DNA of 55,619 bases from Metabacillus arenae (lineage in GTDB: Bacteria; Bacillota; Bacilli; Bacillales; Bacillaceae): positions 1 through 55,619 of the forward strand of contig NZ_JACXAI010000039.1 of NCBI RefSeq assembly GCF_014773385.1, written 5' to 3'. The position numbers were made by a program, and so were the translations under genes. The notes below the pieces were generated by a model. It was not told the DNA's origin and ran no database searches. It saw nothing but the letters and a program-made list of their open reading frames with translations. Of this stretch, positions 1-9,796 are shown piece by piece. Each line of letters begins with the position of its first letter. The stretch's first letter is position 1.

Positions 1-56
1 CTCCTAATGTTTGTTGTGGTAACTAACATTATTGCCAGGAATTCGTTCGTGTTTTC

Positions 57-416
57 CTATTTTTGTGCTATTTTCACAAAAAGTGATGATGAATCATAAT
101 CAATAACTCCGCTTTGGAAGGTAGAACGCACATATTCAAATTCCCCAAAGCTGCTTAGTATAATAATTTCAATATGAGGATATTTAGATTTCACAATTTT
201 AGTTAATTGTTCTCCGTCCATAATTGGCATTACAATATCCGTCAAGATGATGTGAGGATTAGTAGATTCGATTAGTTCAAGTGCTTCCTGACCATTAGAG
301 GCCTCACCGACAATCTGAAAGCCTTCCTCTTCCCAATTTATATAATGCTTAATGCCTTGTCTTATTAATATTTCATCATCTGCAATAATTGTTCTGCACA
401 GTTCATTGTTTTCCAA
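57..416 (-). pseudogene. Truncated YesN-like response regulator (receiver domain only)
   Basis: The sequence encodes a receiver domain of about 120 residues: the acidic pair in IIADDE near the N-terminus, the phospho-acceptor Asp in ILTDIVMP, and the conserved Ser in ILSSFGEFEYV. YesN-type regulators continue after the final strand with a Lys-Pro motif and then an AraC-type helix-turn-helix domain. Here the frame runs into an unrelated tail after VIDY and stops, so the Lys and the output domain are missing. I prefer the TTG start at 416, which follows a G-rich tract; an upstream start at 440 is possible. YesMN-type systems often control pectin and rhamnogalacturonan genes in bacilli, which fits the neighbours. 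Probably non-functional. Confidence 0.7.
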
Positions 417-727
417 CGCTACCCCCCCAAACGATGACAATTTACAATATCATAATATTTTTCTCAAATCTGTCATTATCTTAATATTATGATATCTTTA
501 AAACTTCTTTTCAACAATGCTAAGAATTGGTAATTTTACCTAATTGTAGAGATCTCCTGATGTTTTAAAAAAATTACATTTGTATATAAACAAAAAAAAC
601 CCCCAGCTAAAGGAAGTTATGTATATTAAATTTGAGATTCCTCGTTATACTTTTTAAAAATTTCTATTAAAAAGCTTGATAAAATTTTTCTATCTGTTTA
701 GATAATCCTTTTTTCGATAGACTTTAA

Positions 728-878
728 TCAGATTGTAATTTTTATTGAGTTTAAATTCGGTGATTGAATAGTTATTTTTTCTTTAGCAATATTCACATAT
801 GGTTTATTGTTCCATTTATCTTCATAGGTATTACTCCCCGGTTCGCCAAAAACAGCACTTACTAGCCAGCTTGTGCCA
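728..878 (-). pseudogene. C-terminal relic of an unidentified protein
   Basis: Reading the minus strand, an open frame of about 50 codons beginning GTSWLVSAVFGEPG and ending in ...SIKITI then TGA lies just after the TRAP large permease stop. It has no start codon or ribosome-binding site and looks like the last strand-rich segment of a larger protein, perhaps a carbohydrate-active enzyme given the location. The family assignment is a guess. The remaining stretch from 441 to 727 shows no gene. Confidence 0.4.
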
Positions 879-888
879 AAAGTGTTTC

Positions 889-2187
889 TTATAACTCAAA
901 TAAATTAGGTAAAAATAAACTTATTTGCGGAATATAAGTAATTAACAGCAAGATAAAAACTATCGCTGCGTAGAAAGGTATTAATGGTTTTAATACTTGC
1001 TCAATCTTTACCTTACCTACACTGGCTCCAACGAATAAACCAGTTCCAACAGGAGGTGTTATTGTTCCAATACATAGATTAAAGACAAAGAAAAGTCCGA
1101 AATGTACGGGATCTACACCGACATTTTGTGCAATTGGCAAAAAGATTGGTGTAAAGATTAAAATAGCAGGTGCAATATCCATAAAAGTACCAATAATTAA
1201 TAAAATGATCGTTAAAATTAATAGAATAATGATTTTATTGTCTGAAATTCCTAAGATAAGATTGCTTAAAGCCTCTGGTATTCCAGTTAATGCCATAACA
1301 AACGCCATACCTGATGAAGCGGCAATCAAAAACATGATGATTCCTGTCATTTCAACTGCTTGTACTAAAACACCCGGCAATTGTTTAATCGAGATTGACT
1401 TATAAAAGACGAGAGCAAGAAATAAGGAATACACGACACATACTGCTGAAGCCTCTATTGCTGTAAAAATACCAGTTAGTATTCCTCCGATGATAATAAC
1501 AATCAACAGCAAACTAGGAATTGCTTCAATAATTATTTTTTTAGCTTCTTTAGCAGGGACTTTTGATGTTGTAGGATAGTTTCTTTTTTTGGCAATTAAA
1601 TACGTAACTACCATCACAGCTAAACTCCATAATATTCCAACAACATAACCACCCATAAATAAAGCGGCAATAGATGTTCCTCCACTTACTAAAGAATAAA
1701 TGATAAATGCTGAACTAGGGGGTATTAGCATTCCAGTTGGAGCCGATGCAATATTTACAGCTGCTGAAAATGTGTTATCATAACCTTCTTTTTTTTGCAA
1801 AGGAACCATCACTCCGCCAATAGCTGTAGAGGCAGCAATCGCAGAGCCTGAAATAGATCCAAAAAACATATTTCCAATAACATTCGTATGTGCCAATGAA
1901 CCTGGAATTCTGCCTCCAAGCAATTTAGCTAAATTCACCAGTTTAATCGCTATTCCACCATTATTCATTACGATTCCGGATAAAATGAAAAATGGCACAG
2001 CTAATAGCGAAAAGCTATTTATACTAGATATCATTTTTTGAGCTGATGTGAAAACGGATACATCAAAGGGTAACACGATTAATACGGTAGCTAAGGAAGC
2101 AGTTGCTATACTAATCGCAATTGGTATCCCTATTACCATTAATAAGAAAAATACGCCGATTAAAATTAAACTTGCTTGTAAGACCAT
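889..2187 (-). CDS. dctM: TRAP transporter large permease (DctM family)
   Basis: This 432-residue, almost wholly hydrophobic protein has the length and features of TRAP large permeases: repeated membrane helices, the SGSAIAAST segment near residue 115, PPSSAFIIYSL near residue 155 and a TPPVGTGLFVGASV segment near residue 375. It forms the Na+-driven translocation channel for a substrate delivered by the periplasmic-type binding protein DctP. It is last in a dctP-dctQ-dctM operon, 26 bp behind dctQ. A GGGAG ribosome-binding site precedes the ATG. The substrate is probably an acidic sugar, such as an unsaturated or free uronate or a uronate-rhamnose disaccharide, because the next genes upstream are a GH105-type hydrolase and the rhamnose genes. 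That specificity is inference. Confidence 0.9.
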   Translation of the reverse strand: MVLQASLILIGVFFLLMVIGIPIAISIATASLATVLIVLPFDVSVFTSAQKMISSINSFSLLAVPFFILSGIVMNNGGIAIKLVNLAKLLGGRIPGSLAHTNVIGNMFFGSISGSAIAASTAIGGVMVPLQKKEGYDNTFSAAVNIASAPTGMLIPPSSAFIIYSLVSGGTSIAALFMGGYVVGILWSLAVMVVTYLIAKKRNYPTTSKVPAKEAKKIIIEAIPSLLLIVIIIGGILTGIFTAIEASAVCVVYSLFLALVFYKSISIKQLPGVLVQAVEMTGIIMFLIAASSGMAFVMALTGIPEALSNLILGISDNKIIILLILTIILLIIGTFMDIAPAILIFTPIFLPIAQNVGVDPVHFGLFFVFNLCIGTITPPVGTGLFVGASVGKVKIEQVLKPLIPFYAAIVFILLLITYIPQISLFLPNLFEL

Positions 2188-2213
2188 AGGGCTCCCACCT
2201 GCTTTGATTTATT

Positions 2214-2753
2214 TTACATTTCTTTTTTTACAATATCGTTAGAAATTGGTTTTTTCTTCCTCATCCCTTGGGAATATAGCATTTTCTTGTCATTCATTAA
2301 TTGAATTAAATGAATAGAACTATAAAAAATAATAAATATCCCAGATACAGGCAACGCTAAATATACTAATCCCATCGGTAAGTTTAAAGCCGGAGAAATC
2401 TGATTCATTGTAATCGAAACAGCTTTTCCACCTCCATATACCATAATAAAACTTGAGAATAATAGAAAAATAATTTGGATAGCAATATCAAGTTTAATCC
2501 GAGAGTTTTCTGTCATGCGATCTCTTAAAAACGTAATGGCAATATGTTGATTTTTTCCTACAATATAAGCAGCAGCTAACATCGCCAGCCATATCAAACT
2601 AAATCTTAGGAACTCTTCAGTAACTGTACTTGGATTATTTAATATATACCGCCTTAAAACCTGCCAGCTTGCAACCGCTACCATAATCATAAATAATGTA
2701 CAGGTAAGAAATTCAATCAATTTATCAGTATATTTCTTCAAGCGCATCATCAT
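2214..2753 (-). CDS. dctQ: TRAP transporter small permease (DctQ family)
   Basis: A roughly 180-residue protein with four predicted membrane helices; the RRYILNNPSTVTEEFLRF segment after the first helix is typical of the family. DctQ pairs with DctM to form the membrane unit of a TRAP importer. A longer reading from 2768 would overlap the dctP stop by 4 bp, but a GGAGG motif at 2758-2762 favours initiation at one of three consecutive ATGs (2753, 2750 or 2747); I give the first. The gene lies between dctP and dctM in the same operon. Confidence 0.88.
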   Translation of the reverse strand: MMMRLKKYTDKLIEFLTCTLFMIMVAVASWQVLRRYILNNPSTVTEEFLRFSLIWLAMLAAAYIVGKNQHIAITFLRDRMTENSRIKLDIAIQIIFLLFSSFIMVYGGGKAVSITMNQISPALNLPMGLVYLALPVSGIFIIFYSSIHLIQLMNDKKMLYSQGMRKKKPISNDIVKKEM

Positions 2754-2764
2754 TCTGCCTCCTC

Positions 2765-3760
2765 TCATTTATTTTCTTTCATGTTTACAATCTCTTCATA
2801 GATTTCTTTTAAACCATCCTTATTTTTAAACTCTTCATGCAAGGGCTGTACTGCTTCTTGAAATGGTTTTTTATCGACTTGATTAAAAACAACTCCAAAT
2901 TCTTTTTCAGATTTTTCCCTTGCTTCATCAATCGCTTTCTGAAAAACTACCTTTTCAAATTCAGTTGATTCTTTTGCAGCTTCATAAACTGCTTGTCTCT
3001 GATCTTCCGTTAAACGATCCAATGTTTCTTTGTTAATAATCAAGATATCTGGTACTCTGGTATGTTCATCATATGAATAATACTTTGTCACTTCTGCATG
3101 GCCTGCTTCCGTCAAAGCAAACTCATTATTTTCTGCTCCATCTAGAATACCTTGCTGCAATGAAGTATAAACTTCGCCGCTATCCATAGGTGTCGGTGAG
3201 CCTCCTAATAATTGAACCATTTTTATCGCTGTCTGGCTTTGCATGACTCTAATTTTCATCCCTTTTAAATCACTTGGTTTTTCTATCGGTTTATTAGTTG
3301 TATAAAAACTTCTTTGGCCTGAATCATAGTATGTTAAACCTACAAAACCTAGTTTTTCAGTAGAGTTATAGATCGGTTGGACAATATCACTGTCCATTAC
3401 ATTATAAAAATGTGTTTTATCATCGAATAAATAAGGAAGGCCGAATATAGAATATTTTTCTGAAAAGCTTTCGAGTGCAGATCCACTTACTTTTGTTAGA
3501 TCAACCGCCCCAGTCTGGGTTAATTCTACAAGTTCTCTTTCTCCCCCTAATTGACTATCTGGAAAATAATCAACGGTAACTTCTCCATTCGTTTTTTCAG
3601 ATAATAATTCTCCAAACTTAGCCATTGCGTCTTTAACTGGTTGACTATTACTCGCGTAAGCAAATCGTAAAACGATTTTTTCGTCCCCTTGATTGCTGCA
3701 TCCGGTATACAAGAGGAGAGAAAACAAGCTTATGAGTAATATAAAAAAAATTCTTTTCAT
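2765..3760 (-). CDS. dctP: TRAP transporter solute-binding lipoprotein (DctP family)
   Basis: 331 residues with a lipoprotein signal: a hydrophobic stretch from residue 5 to 18 followed by the lipobox LYTGC, so the mature protein is predicted to be anchored outside the membrane. The body is a DctP-type binding domain (LRFAYASN at the first strand, IRVMQSQ with the arginine that normally binds a carboxylate near residue 170, and DGAENNEF near residue 207). The conserved arginine implies an organic-acid substrate. A GGAGG site precedes the ATG. It is first in the dctPQM operon, 180 bp downstream of the GH105 gene. Neighbours suggest a pectin-derived uronate as ligand; this is inference. Confidence 0.9.
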   Translation of the reverse strand: MKRIFFILLISLFSLLLYTGCSNQGDEKIVLRFAYASNSQPVKDAMAKFGELLSEKTNGEVTVDYFPDSQLGGERELVELTQTGAVDLTKVSGSALESFSEKYSIFGLPYLFDDKTHFYNVMDSDIVQPIYNSTEKLGFVGLTYYDSGQRSFYTTNKPIEKPSDLKGMKIRVMQSQTAIKMVQLLGGSPTPMDSGEVYTSLQQGILDGAENNEFALTEAGHAEVTKYYSYDEHTRVPDILIINKETLDRLTEDQRQAVYEAAKESTEFEKVVFQKAIDEAREKSEKEFGVVFNQVDKKPFQEAVQPLHEEFKNKDGLKEIYEEIVNMKENK

Positions 3761-3818
3761 TCAAATTTCCTCCAATTACATTTCCACAAAATATAGAGTT
3801 AACGTTGGAATTTTAAGT

Positions 3819-3849
3819 GAAACTATTCAGATACTTTCTGAATAGTTTC
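3819..3849. terminator. Hairpin between GH105 gene and dctP
   Basis: Perfect 12-bp inverted repeat, GAAACTATTCAG then a 7-nt loop then CTGAATAGTTTC. It lies after the GH105 stop and about 60 bp before the dctP start on the transcribed strand. No good U-run follows, so it may be a weak terminator, an RNA-processing hairpin or an operator setting the ratio of hydrolase to transporter. Confidence 0.5.
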
Positions 3850-3940
3850 CAACAAACTAATGAATAGAATGAAAACTTTTTTTGATTATTGCTTCTAAAG
3901 ATATCTATTTTATTCATGTAAATATAAAAGTTAATCATTC

Positions 3941-5044
3941 TTAAATATAGGAATGTAAAAATTCTGATAGACAAAGAACTGCCAATGATTGTCCATAAGG
4001 CATTGTAGTGGTTTTAATTTCTTTATAGAAATCTAAGCTATCTCCCATTCCTGTCCCAACTGAAACTTTCTGCAAAGCCCCATCTTCGCTGATTTCTTTT
4101 ATAATCCCTTGAATTCCTTTATATGCTACTTCCATATATTCTTGCCCTATATAACGTTTATGAACAGACTTTAAAATACCATATGCAAATCCTGCTGTTG
4201 CTGAAGCTTCAAGATAAGATGTTTTGTCATTTATTAATGTATGCCATAAACCGCTTACATCTTGGTATTCAGCTAAAGCTTCCACCTGTCTGTTTAATGT
4301 ATCAAGCAGGAAATCTCTAAAGAAATCTCCTTCTTTTAAGTCTAAAATCTCAATCATTTCAGGAATGGCTATTGTAATCCAACAGTTCCCCCTTCCCCAA
4401 AGAGCTCCTGCATAATTGTGGTTTTCTTCAAATGTCCAGCCATGGAACCACAATCCTGTTTTTCTGTCACTTAAATATTTGATATGAATTAAGAATTGTT
4501 TTTTTGCTTCTTCTATATATTCAGGTTTATTAAAGACCTTACCTATTTTAGCTAACGGTAATACGGTCATCATCAATGTGTCATCCCAAAGTTGATTTTT
4601 ATTTTCAGGACCGTATGTCATATGCTGTAATCCATTTTCTTTCGTACGCGGCATCTCATACATTACCCACTTGGCCCAATTTTCAAGGTAAGGGATAAAT
4701 GTCTTATCATTTGTTTCCTCATATAAAAAAGCTAATGTTAAAAGTGGAGCCATTGTGTTTACATTTTTTGGCGGAACACCTTCTTCGAATCTGTTCTTAA
4801 ACCAATTTGTGATAATATTTAAAGCCTTTTCATTATTTGTCAGCCGCCAATATTTAAATATTCCATATAAACCAACACCTTGAGGCCAGTTCCAAACATT
4901 CCAACTCTTATCATCGACAACTAAACCATCGAAATTTAATAAAAACTCTCCGGTATCATCTTTAATTTGTGAAAGGTTATTCATTAGCAGATCTATATAA
5001 TTAATTACTTTATTTTTTTCGATAAATACTTCATTCATTGTCAT
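3941..5044 (-). CDS. Unsaturated rhamnogalacturonyl hydrolase (GH88/GH105 family)
   Basis: 367 residues matching the YteR/YesR type of glycoside hydrolase. These are cytoplasmic (alpha/alpha)6-barrel enzymes that hydrate the unsaturated uronic acid at the end of rhamnogalacturonan disaccharides and release L-rhamnose. Visible signs are the helical repeats, the NVWNWPQGVGLYGI segment near residue 50, WDDTLMMT near residue 155 (its Asp is the probable catalytic acid), the aromatic FHGWTFEE region, and WGRGNCW near residue 215. There is no signal peptide, consistent with intracellular action on imported disaccharides. I place the start at ATG 5044, six bases after a GGAGG box; a longer reading from 5068 would swallow that box. 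Released rhamnose would feed the adjacent rhaA and rhaB. Confidence 0.85.
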   Translation of the reverse strand: MTMNEVFIEKNKVINYIDLLMNNLSQIKDDTGEFLLNFDGLVVDDKSWNVWNWPQGVGLYGIFKYWRLTNNEKALNIITNWFKNRFEEGVPPKNVNTMAPLLTLAFLYEETNDKTFIPYLENWAKWVMYEMPRTKENGLQHMTYGPENKNQLWDDTLMMTVLPLAKIGKVFNKPEYIEEAKKQFLIHIKYLSDRKTGLWFHGWTFEENHNYAGALWGRGNCWITIAIPEMIEILDLKEGDFFRDFLLDTLNRQVEALAEYQDVSGLWHTLINDKTSYLEASATAGFAYGILKSVHKRYIGQEYMEVAYKGIQGIIKEISEDGALQKVSVGTGMGDSLDFYKEIKTTTMPYGQSLAVLCLSEFLHSYI

Positions 5045-5090
5045 TTTATTACCTCCAAATAAACTCAATCTTTCATAAGCAGCGTTTTTA

Positions 5091-5143
5091 CCTTCATCCC
5101 CCGCTTGTTGGTTAGATTACTCCCACAGGAAATGGGTCACGTA
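5091..5143. repeat. Dispersed intergenic repeat, copy A (partial)
   Basis: A segment with CTTCATCCCCCGCT, TGGTTAGAT and a GGGTCAC-like end matches the second half of copy B at 15983-16056, with about three quarters of positions shared by eye. It sits between rhaA and the GH105 gene. The function is unknown; it lacks the 5' AAGTGAAACTTCC part seen in copies B and C. Confidence 0.55.
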
Positions 5144-5152
5144 TCGCTTTTA

Positions 5153-6415
5153 TTAAAACAATTGCCTTTTAGATAGCACCGCTTTCTCATACTCCTTCAC
5201 ATCTTTTAACCAAGTCTCCTTGACTGGAACACCCATTTGATCACAGTAGTAATCCCAAATTGCGCCAAAAGGATATGTTTTAAACTCCTCGATTAATGCG
5301 AGTCTTTCTGTGAAATTACCTTCTTCTTGTAATTGTTTTAAATGATTATTTGGAACAAGCATTGCATACAGTAACGATTTAATCATATTTCGAGTTCCGA
5401 TTGTCCATGCTGCGACCCGATTAATACTTGCATCAAAGAAGTCCAGACCGATCATGACTTTATCTAATGCCTCATTACGAACGATTTCAAGGGCGATTTC
5501 TTTTAACTCATCATCTAATGTGACAACATGGTCGCTATCCCACCGAACGGGTCTTGATACGTGTAATGCTAGTTTGTCACTGTATAGAAGCATTGAAGAA
5601 ATTTTATTAGACACCATTTCTGTTGGATGGTAATGGCCAGTATCTAGTAAACAAAGCTTGTTGTTTGTTAATGCATAGCCCAAATAAAATTCATGTGAGC
5701 CGACAACATATGATTCAGAGCCAATTCCGAATAATTTACTTTCGACTGCATCAATATTGTATTGTTCATCAATTTCCTCTTCAAAAATTTTATCCAGAGA
5801 TTCTTTTAATCGTACTCTTGGTGTTAAACGATCGCTTGGCACATCTTTATATCCATCGGGAATCCAAATGTTTGTTAATGCAGGTGTACCTAATTCTTTT
5901 CCAAAGTACTCAGCAATTTTACGGCTTGCCTTGCAATGGTTAATCCAAAACTCTCTAACTTCTGGATCAGGATGTGATAATGTCAGGCCATCTGCTGCTT
6001 TTTCATGAGAAAACAATGTTGGATTAAAATCAAGGCCTAAGCCGTTTTCTTTTGCCCAGTTTACCCAGTTTTCAAAATGCTTAGATTCAATTTGGTCTCT
6101 TTCAACCACTTCCCCGTTTGTTTCCGCATAGATAGCATGTAGATTAACTCTGTGGGTACCTGGGATCAGCGAAAGCGCTTTTTCTAAATCACTTCTTAAT
6201 TCTTCGGGTGTTGTGGCTCTGCCGGGATAGTTTCCGGTTACATCGATTCCACCAGATAATTCTCCTTTGTTCATTTCAAAGCCGCCAATATCATCTCCTT
6301 GCCAGCAATGAATGGAGATAGGTATTTGTTTTAACTGCTCTATTACCTTTTCAACATCAATGCCCCATTTAGCATATTCTTTTTTTGCTGATTCATAGCT
6401 TTCTTTGATCGACAT
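5153..6415 (-). CDS. rhaA: L-rhamnose isomerase
   Basis: 420 residues, close to the Bacillus RhaA length. It interconverts L-rhamnose and L-rhamnulose in the cytoplasm with a divalent metal. The family signatures are plain: SIHCWQGDD near residue 33, [20 protein letters not shown], the metal-site region [35 protein letters not shown] and the late [14 protein letters not shown] and [15 protein letters not shown] blocks. I choose ATG 6415 because AAAGGA lies eight bases before it and B. subtilis RhaA starts at the equivalent residue; ATG 6424 overlaps the rhaB stop but has no spacing to its box. It is tightly coupled to rhaB upstream. Confidence 0.97.
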   Translation of the reverse strand: MSIKESYESAKKEYAKWGIDVEKVIEQLKQIPISIHCWQGDDIGGFEMNKGELSGGIDVTGNYPGRATTPEELRSDLEKALSLIPGTHRVNLHAIYAETNGEVVERDQIESKHFENWVNWAKENGLGLDFNPTLFSHEKAADGLTLSHPDPEVREFWINHCKASRKIAEYFGKELGTPALTNIWIPDGYKDVPSDRLTPRVRLKESLDKIFEEEIDEQYNIDAVESKLFGIGSESYVVGSHEFYLGYALTNNKLCLLDTGHYHPTEMVSNKISSMLLYSDKLALHVSRPVRWDSDHVVTLDDELKEIALEIVRNEALDKVMIGLDFFDASINRVAAWTIGTRNMIKSLLYAMLVPNNHLKQLQEEGNFTERLALIEEFKTYPFGAIWDYYCDQMGVPVKETWLKDVKEYEKAVLSKRQLF

Positions 6416-6420
6416 ATCTT

Positions 6421-7836
6421 TCATCCTTTCTGAAATGATTGTTGATAGGTTTTTACTTCAAATGAATCTTTAATGATTGCTCTAGCTTGGGTAATATCTT
6501 CTATTTCTCCAAGTGCCATAAGCTGTGACACAATATTTCCGATTGCAGTAGCTTCAATTGGCCCTGCACAAACCTCTTTACCGGTACGATCTGCTATTAA
6601 TTGATTTAGCATTTCATTTTGACAGCCGCCGCCAATAACATTCACCTTAGGGAATTTCTTTTCAAAGATTTCTTCAATCTCATTAATGGCACGAATATAG
6701 CTGTCTGCTAAACTATCGTATACACATTTAGCCATTTGTCCAGGTGTCTGTGGCACCTGTTGATGTGTCTCTTTACAATATCCCTGAATTTCTTTAATCA
6801 TATTATTAGGTTTCAAGAAACGATCATCATCAACATTCACAATTGAATTAAACTCTTTTTCATCACGAGCTAGCCCAACTAGTTCAGAAAATGAAAATTT
6901 GTCATCATAATTCCTTTTTACTTCTTGAATCATCCAAAGACCCATAATATTTTTCAAAAAACGGAAACGGTAATCGATTCCACCTTCATTTGTAAAATTG
7001 TATTCGAGAGCTTTTGGGACACAAATCGGAAAGCGATTTTCTACGCCAATTAATGACCATGTACCAGAGCTGATATAAATTGTATCCTCTATTTCCGGTA
7101 CAGATATTACAGCTGATCCAGTATCGTGTGTCGCAGGCAATACAACCTTCATACCAAATCCAAATTCGCTTACAAGCTCTTCAGAAAGAGTTCCTAAAAC
7201 CGTTTTTGGTGGTTTTATATCCTGAAACATCTCTTTATTTATTCCTAATTGATCCAGGATTTCATGATCCCAATTTTTCGTAAATGCATTCACAAGCTGA
7301 GTTGATGTTGCATTTGTGTATTCATTTGCTTTTTTACCAGTAAGTAAAAAGTTCAAATACTCTGGAATCATAAGAAACGCTTTCGCTTTTTCAAGAACAT
7401 CTGGAGATTTTTGTTTTAGAGCAAAAAGTTGATAAATAGTATTGAATTTTTGAAATTGAATCCCTGTTTCTAAATAAAGCTTTTCTTTTGGAATGATGTT
7501 AAAAACCTTTTCCATCATTCCATCTGTTCTAGGATCACGATATGCCACCGCGTTTGATAAAGGGTTGTTATTTTCATCTAGTAAGACAAAATCGACTGCC
7601 CATGTATCGACTCCAATACTTTCTGGCTTTACCTCTAGCTCTTTGCATTTATTTATTCCTATTTTTATTTCATGGAATAGCTTTTCAATATCCCAACAAT
7701 ATTGCTCTCCTTTTTGAACAATATTGTTATCGAATCGATGTATTTCGGTTAATTTTAGCTTTCCTTTTTCGAGATGCCCAAGTATCAATCTTCCACTTGA
7801 TGCTCCTATATCTACCGCTAAACAATATTTACTCAT
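6421..7836 (-). CDS. rhaB: L-rhamnulokinase
   Basis: 471 residues of the FGGY carbohydrate kinase family. It phosphorylates L-rhamnulose to L-rhamnulose-1-phosphate with ATP. Visible motifs: the N-terminal phosphate-binding loop [28 protein letters not shown] near residue 75, the catalytic-site DTGSA of the ATHDTGSAV segment near residue 245, SSGTWSLIG, and the nucleotide-binding [14 protein letters not shown] near residue 400. The start is ATG 7836, preceded by AAGGTG; an upstream TTG-like extension to 7878 lacks a ribosome site. A likely cre box at 7855-7868 sits immediately upstream, so CcpA may block transcription when glucose is present. Together with rhaA it forms a two-gene unit separated from araC by a terminator. 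Confidence 0.96.
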   Translation of the reverse strand: MSKYCLAVDIGASSGRLILGHLEKGKLKLTEIHRFDNNIVQKGEQYCWDIEKLFHEIKIGINKCKELEVKPESIGVDTWAVDFVLLDENNNPLSNAVAYRDPRTDGMMEKVFNIIPKEKLYLETGIQFQKFNTIYQLFALKQKSPDVLEKAKAFLMIPEYLNFLLTGKKANEYTNATSTQLVNAFTKNWDHEILDQLGINKEMFQDIKPPKTVLGTLSEELVSEFGFGMKVVLPATHDTGSAVISVPEIEDTIYISSGTWSLIGVENRFPICVPKALEYNFTNEGGIDYRFRFLKNIMGLWMIQEVKRNYDDKFSFSELVGLARDEKEFNSIVNVDDDRFLKPNNMIKEIQGYCKETHQQVPQTPGQMAKCVYDSLADSYIRAINEIEEIFEKKFPKVNVIGGGCQNEMLNQLIADRTGKEVCAGPIEATAIGNIVSQLMALGEIEDITQARAIIKDSFEVKTYQQSFQKG

Positions 7837-7854
7837 TTTCGTCACCTTCTTAAT

Positions 7855-7868
7855 TGAAAACGCTTCCT
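7855..7868. promoter_or_regulatory. Candidate CcpA cre box before rhaBA
   Basis: TGAAAACGCTTCCT matches 12 of 14 positions of the cre consensus TGWNANCGNTNWCA and lies just before the rhaB ribosome-binding site. Confidence 0.5.
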
Positions 7869-7962
7869 TATAAAACATAATAGAACAAAAGATAAGAAGA
7901 TCCTATATCGTTATTCAACAATTTTATTGTCCTTATTTGCTCTTCATTCATATGTTAGCAAT

Positions 7963-8001
7963 TAAAAAAGCCACTATTTTCCTTTAGAAAAATAGCGGCT
8001 T
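7963..8001 (-). terminator. Rho-independent terminator of the araC gene
   Basis: A stem of about 12 pairs (AAGCC.CTATTTT with AAAATAG.GGCTT) ends in six T on the minus strand. Its first bases overlap the stop of the AraC-type gene, separating it from rhaBA. Confidence 0.8.
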
Positions 8002-8965
8002 ATCCTTTAATTATATGCTCTCTAAATTCCTTCGGTGTACAACCAAATTTGCCTTTAAATACACGATAAAAGTAGCTTATATTTTCATACCCAACCTGCT
8101 CAATAATTGAAGCGATTGGTAATGTTGTAATTTCTAATAATTCCTTTGCGACGCTTAGTCTTTTCTCCTGAAGCAATTCTTTAAATGTAAAATTAGTCGC
8201 CTTCTTTATGTGCTTACTTAAAACATAATGAGGCTGGTTTAGTTTTTCAGCTAAATAATTTAATGTGGCATGTTGATATTGCTCTTCAATATATTTCAAT
8301 GATTCTATAATGGTTTGATGTTTAAGTGAATCTTCTTTTGACTTCACTTTATCAGAATGTTTAATGAGTTCGATCAATAATATGCCCATATATAATTTTA
8401 TTGTGGGTTCAGATAACATGGATGGTTCCATAATTTCTTTAATAATCCTACCGATTAACTCTTGAATATTTTTTACTTCTGAAACAGCGAAATAGAGATA
8501 TTGACCACTTTTTGTTTGATTAAACAAGCTGTTTATTAAGAAATTACTAATTAAATTTTCCTTTGTTAAATATGAAAAGATAAATGAAAAAAATTCTGGC
8601 CGAATGATAAAATTAATGATAATGTCTTCTTCACCGCAAGCCTCCAGCTCATGCTCAATGTGCTGGTTTAAAAATAGAAGATCTCCTTTTTTCAAAGTAA
8701 TCCGGTCAATTCCAACTGTTTGATTCAGCTTCCCGTTATAAACATAATTCACTTCAATATAATTATGTTTGTGCTTAGGAAAGTCAACAAATCTTGTATG
8801 CTTACGGACCATAATCATTTTATTGTTGTTAAGAAATTTTTCACTTTCAACGATAAAGTGTTCCTGGCTTGTATATAGTTCTTTATTTACTTTATTCCTT
8901 TGGTGAAGCAGCATTTTTTCCTCTTCATTTAACTGCAGCAATTCTTGTAATAAGTCAGAATTCAT
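8000..8965 (-). CDS. AraC-family regulator with cupin sensor (likely rhamnose activator)
   Basis: 321 residues. A cupin-type ligand-binding region spans about residues 55-150 (KHKHNYIEVNYVYNG and a GDLLFLNQHIEHE motif). A C-terminal AraC double helix-turn-helix spans about 225-320, with IEEQYQHATLNYLAEKLN for the first helix pair and VGYENISYFYRVFKGKFGCTPKEFR as the typical second signature. It probably binds L-rhamnose or a derivative and activates rhaBA and perhaps the other rha units. It is 60 bp downstream of the DeoR-type gene and probably co-transcribed with it, and is followed by a strong terminator. The ligand and targets are inferred from position only. Confidence 0.85.
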   Translation of the reverse strand: MNSDLLQELLQLNEEEKMLLHQRNKVNKELYTSQEHFIVESEKFLNNNKMIMVRKHTRFVDFPKHKHNYIEVNYVYNGKLNQTVGIDRITLKKGDLLFLNQHIEHELEACGEEDIIINFIIRPEFFSFIFSYLTKENLISNFLINSLFNQTKSGQYLYFAVSEVKNIQELIGRIIKEIMEPSMLSEPTIKLYMGILLIELIKHSDKVKSKEDSLKHQTIIESLKYIEEQYQHATLNYLAEKLNQPHYVLSKHIKKATNFTFKELLQEKRLSVAKELLEITTLPIASIIEQVGYENISYFYRVFKGKFGCTPKEFREHIIKG

Positions 8966-9025
8966 CTCGATCCCTCATTTTGCTTCGCTAAAAAAATACA
9001 ATAGGGTATACAACTAAACTTCTAT

Positions 9026-9796
9026 TTACTGATTAACTGCAACAGTTCTGATTTCGACACCTTTTTTCTCTATTGCTTTACAATATGATCCTGCAATTTT
9101 CGAATCTGTTATAACACTAATCACTTGTTGGATATCCGTAATATAAGCAAACGTGCGGACTCCAAACTTAGTAGAGTCAGCCATGAGGATTGTTTGGTCT
9201 GCTATCTCCATCATTTGTCTTTTCAATAATGCTTGCCATTCATTTGAGTCGCTTAATCCTCCTTCAAGGTGTACTCCTTTACAGGAAATAAACGCTTTGT
9301 TTACATGATACATTTTCAGTGATCTTTCGGCTAAAGGTCCAACATATGAAAGGGATTTTGGCAAGAGCATACCGCCTGTTGAAATGACTTTTATCTGTTC
9401 TTTTTTGCTAAGTTCTATAGCAACCTTTATTGAATTCGTTATGACAGTTAAGGGGAGATTAGGCAATTCCTTTGCCATATACCATGCTGTTGTACTGGCA
9501 TCCAAAACAATTTGATCTCCAGTCTTAATCAGTTTTATGGCTTCTAAGGCAATAGCTTTCTTTTCGAAAGAATTTGTTATTTCTCTTTCTTCATAAGAAA
9601 TCTCCGATTGCTCTTCCTGGATACTAACAACCCCGCCATGACTTCGGCGCAGTAAATTCTCTTTTTCTAATTTCTCGAGATCACGTCGAATGGTTTCTTC
9701 AGTTACTTTAAATTTCTTACTTAATTCTGTTACTCGCACACTTCGTTTTTCGTTAACAACTTCAACGATTTTTCGACGTCTTTCTGCTACAAGCAT
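9026..9796 (-). CDS. DeoR-family transcriptional repressor (likely of rhamnose genes)
   Basis: 256 residues with the standard DeoR layout: an N-terminal winged helix-turn-helix (LSKKFKVTEETIRRDLEKLE, residues 24-43, followed by RRSHGG) and a sugar-phosphate sensor domain (residues 75-230, with IVLDASTTAWYMAKEL, VITNS and GGLSD). Such repressors usually respond to a phosphorylated sugar, here possibly rhamnulose-1-phosphate. AGGAGG precedes the ATG. The location between rhaEW and the araC/rhaBA genes, plus tandem 12-bp repeats before rhaM and one before rhaEW, make it the best candidate to repress those two units; that is inference. Confidence 0.88.
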   Translation of the reverse strand: MLVAERRRKIVEVVNEKRSVRVTELSKKFKVTEETIRRDLEKLEKENLLRRSHGGVVSIQEEQSEISYEEREITNSFEKKAIALEAIKLIKTGDQIVLDASTTAWYMAKELPNLPLTVITNSIKVAIELSKKEQIKVISTGGMLLPKSLSYVGPLAERSLKMYHVNKAFISCKGVHLEGGLSDSNEWQALLKRQMMEIADQTILMADSTKFGVRTFAYITDIQQVISVITDSKIAGSYCKAIEKKGVEIRTVAVNQ

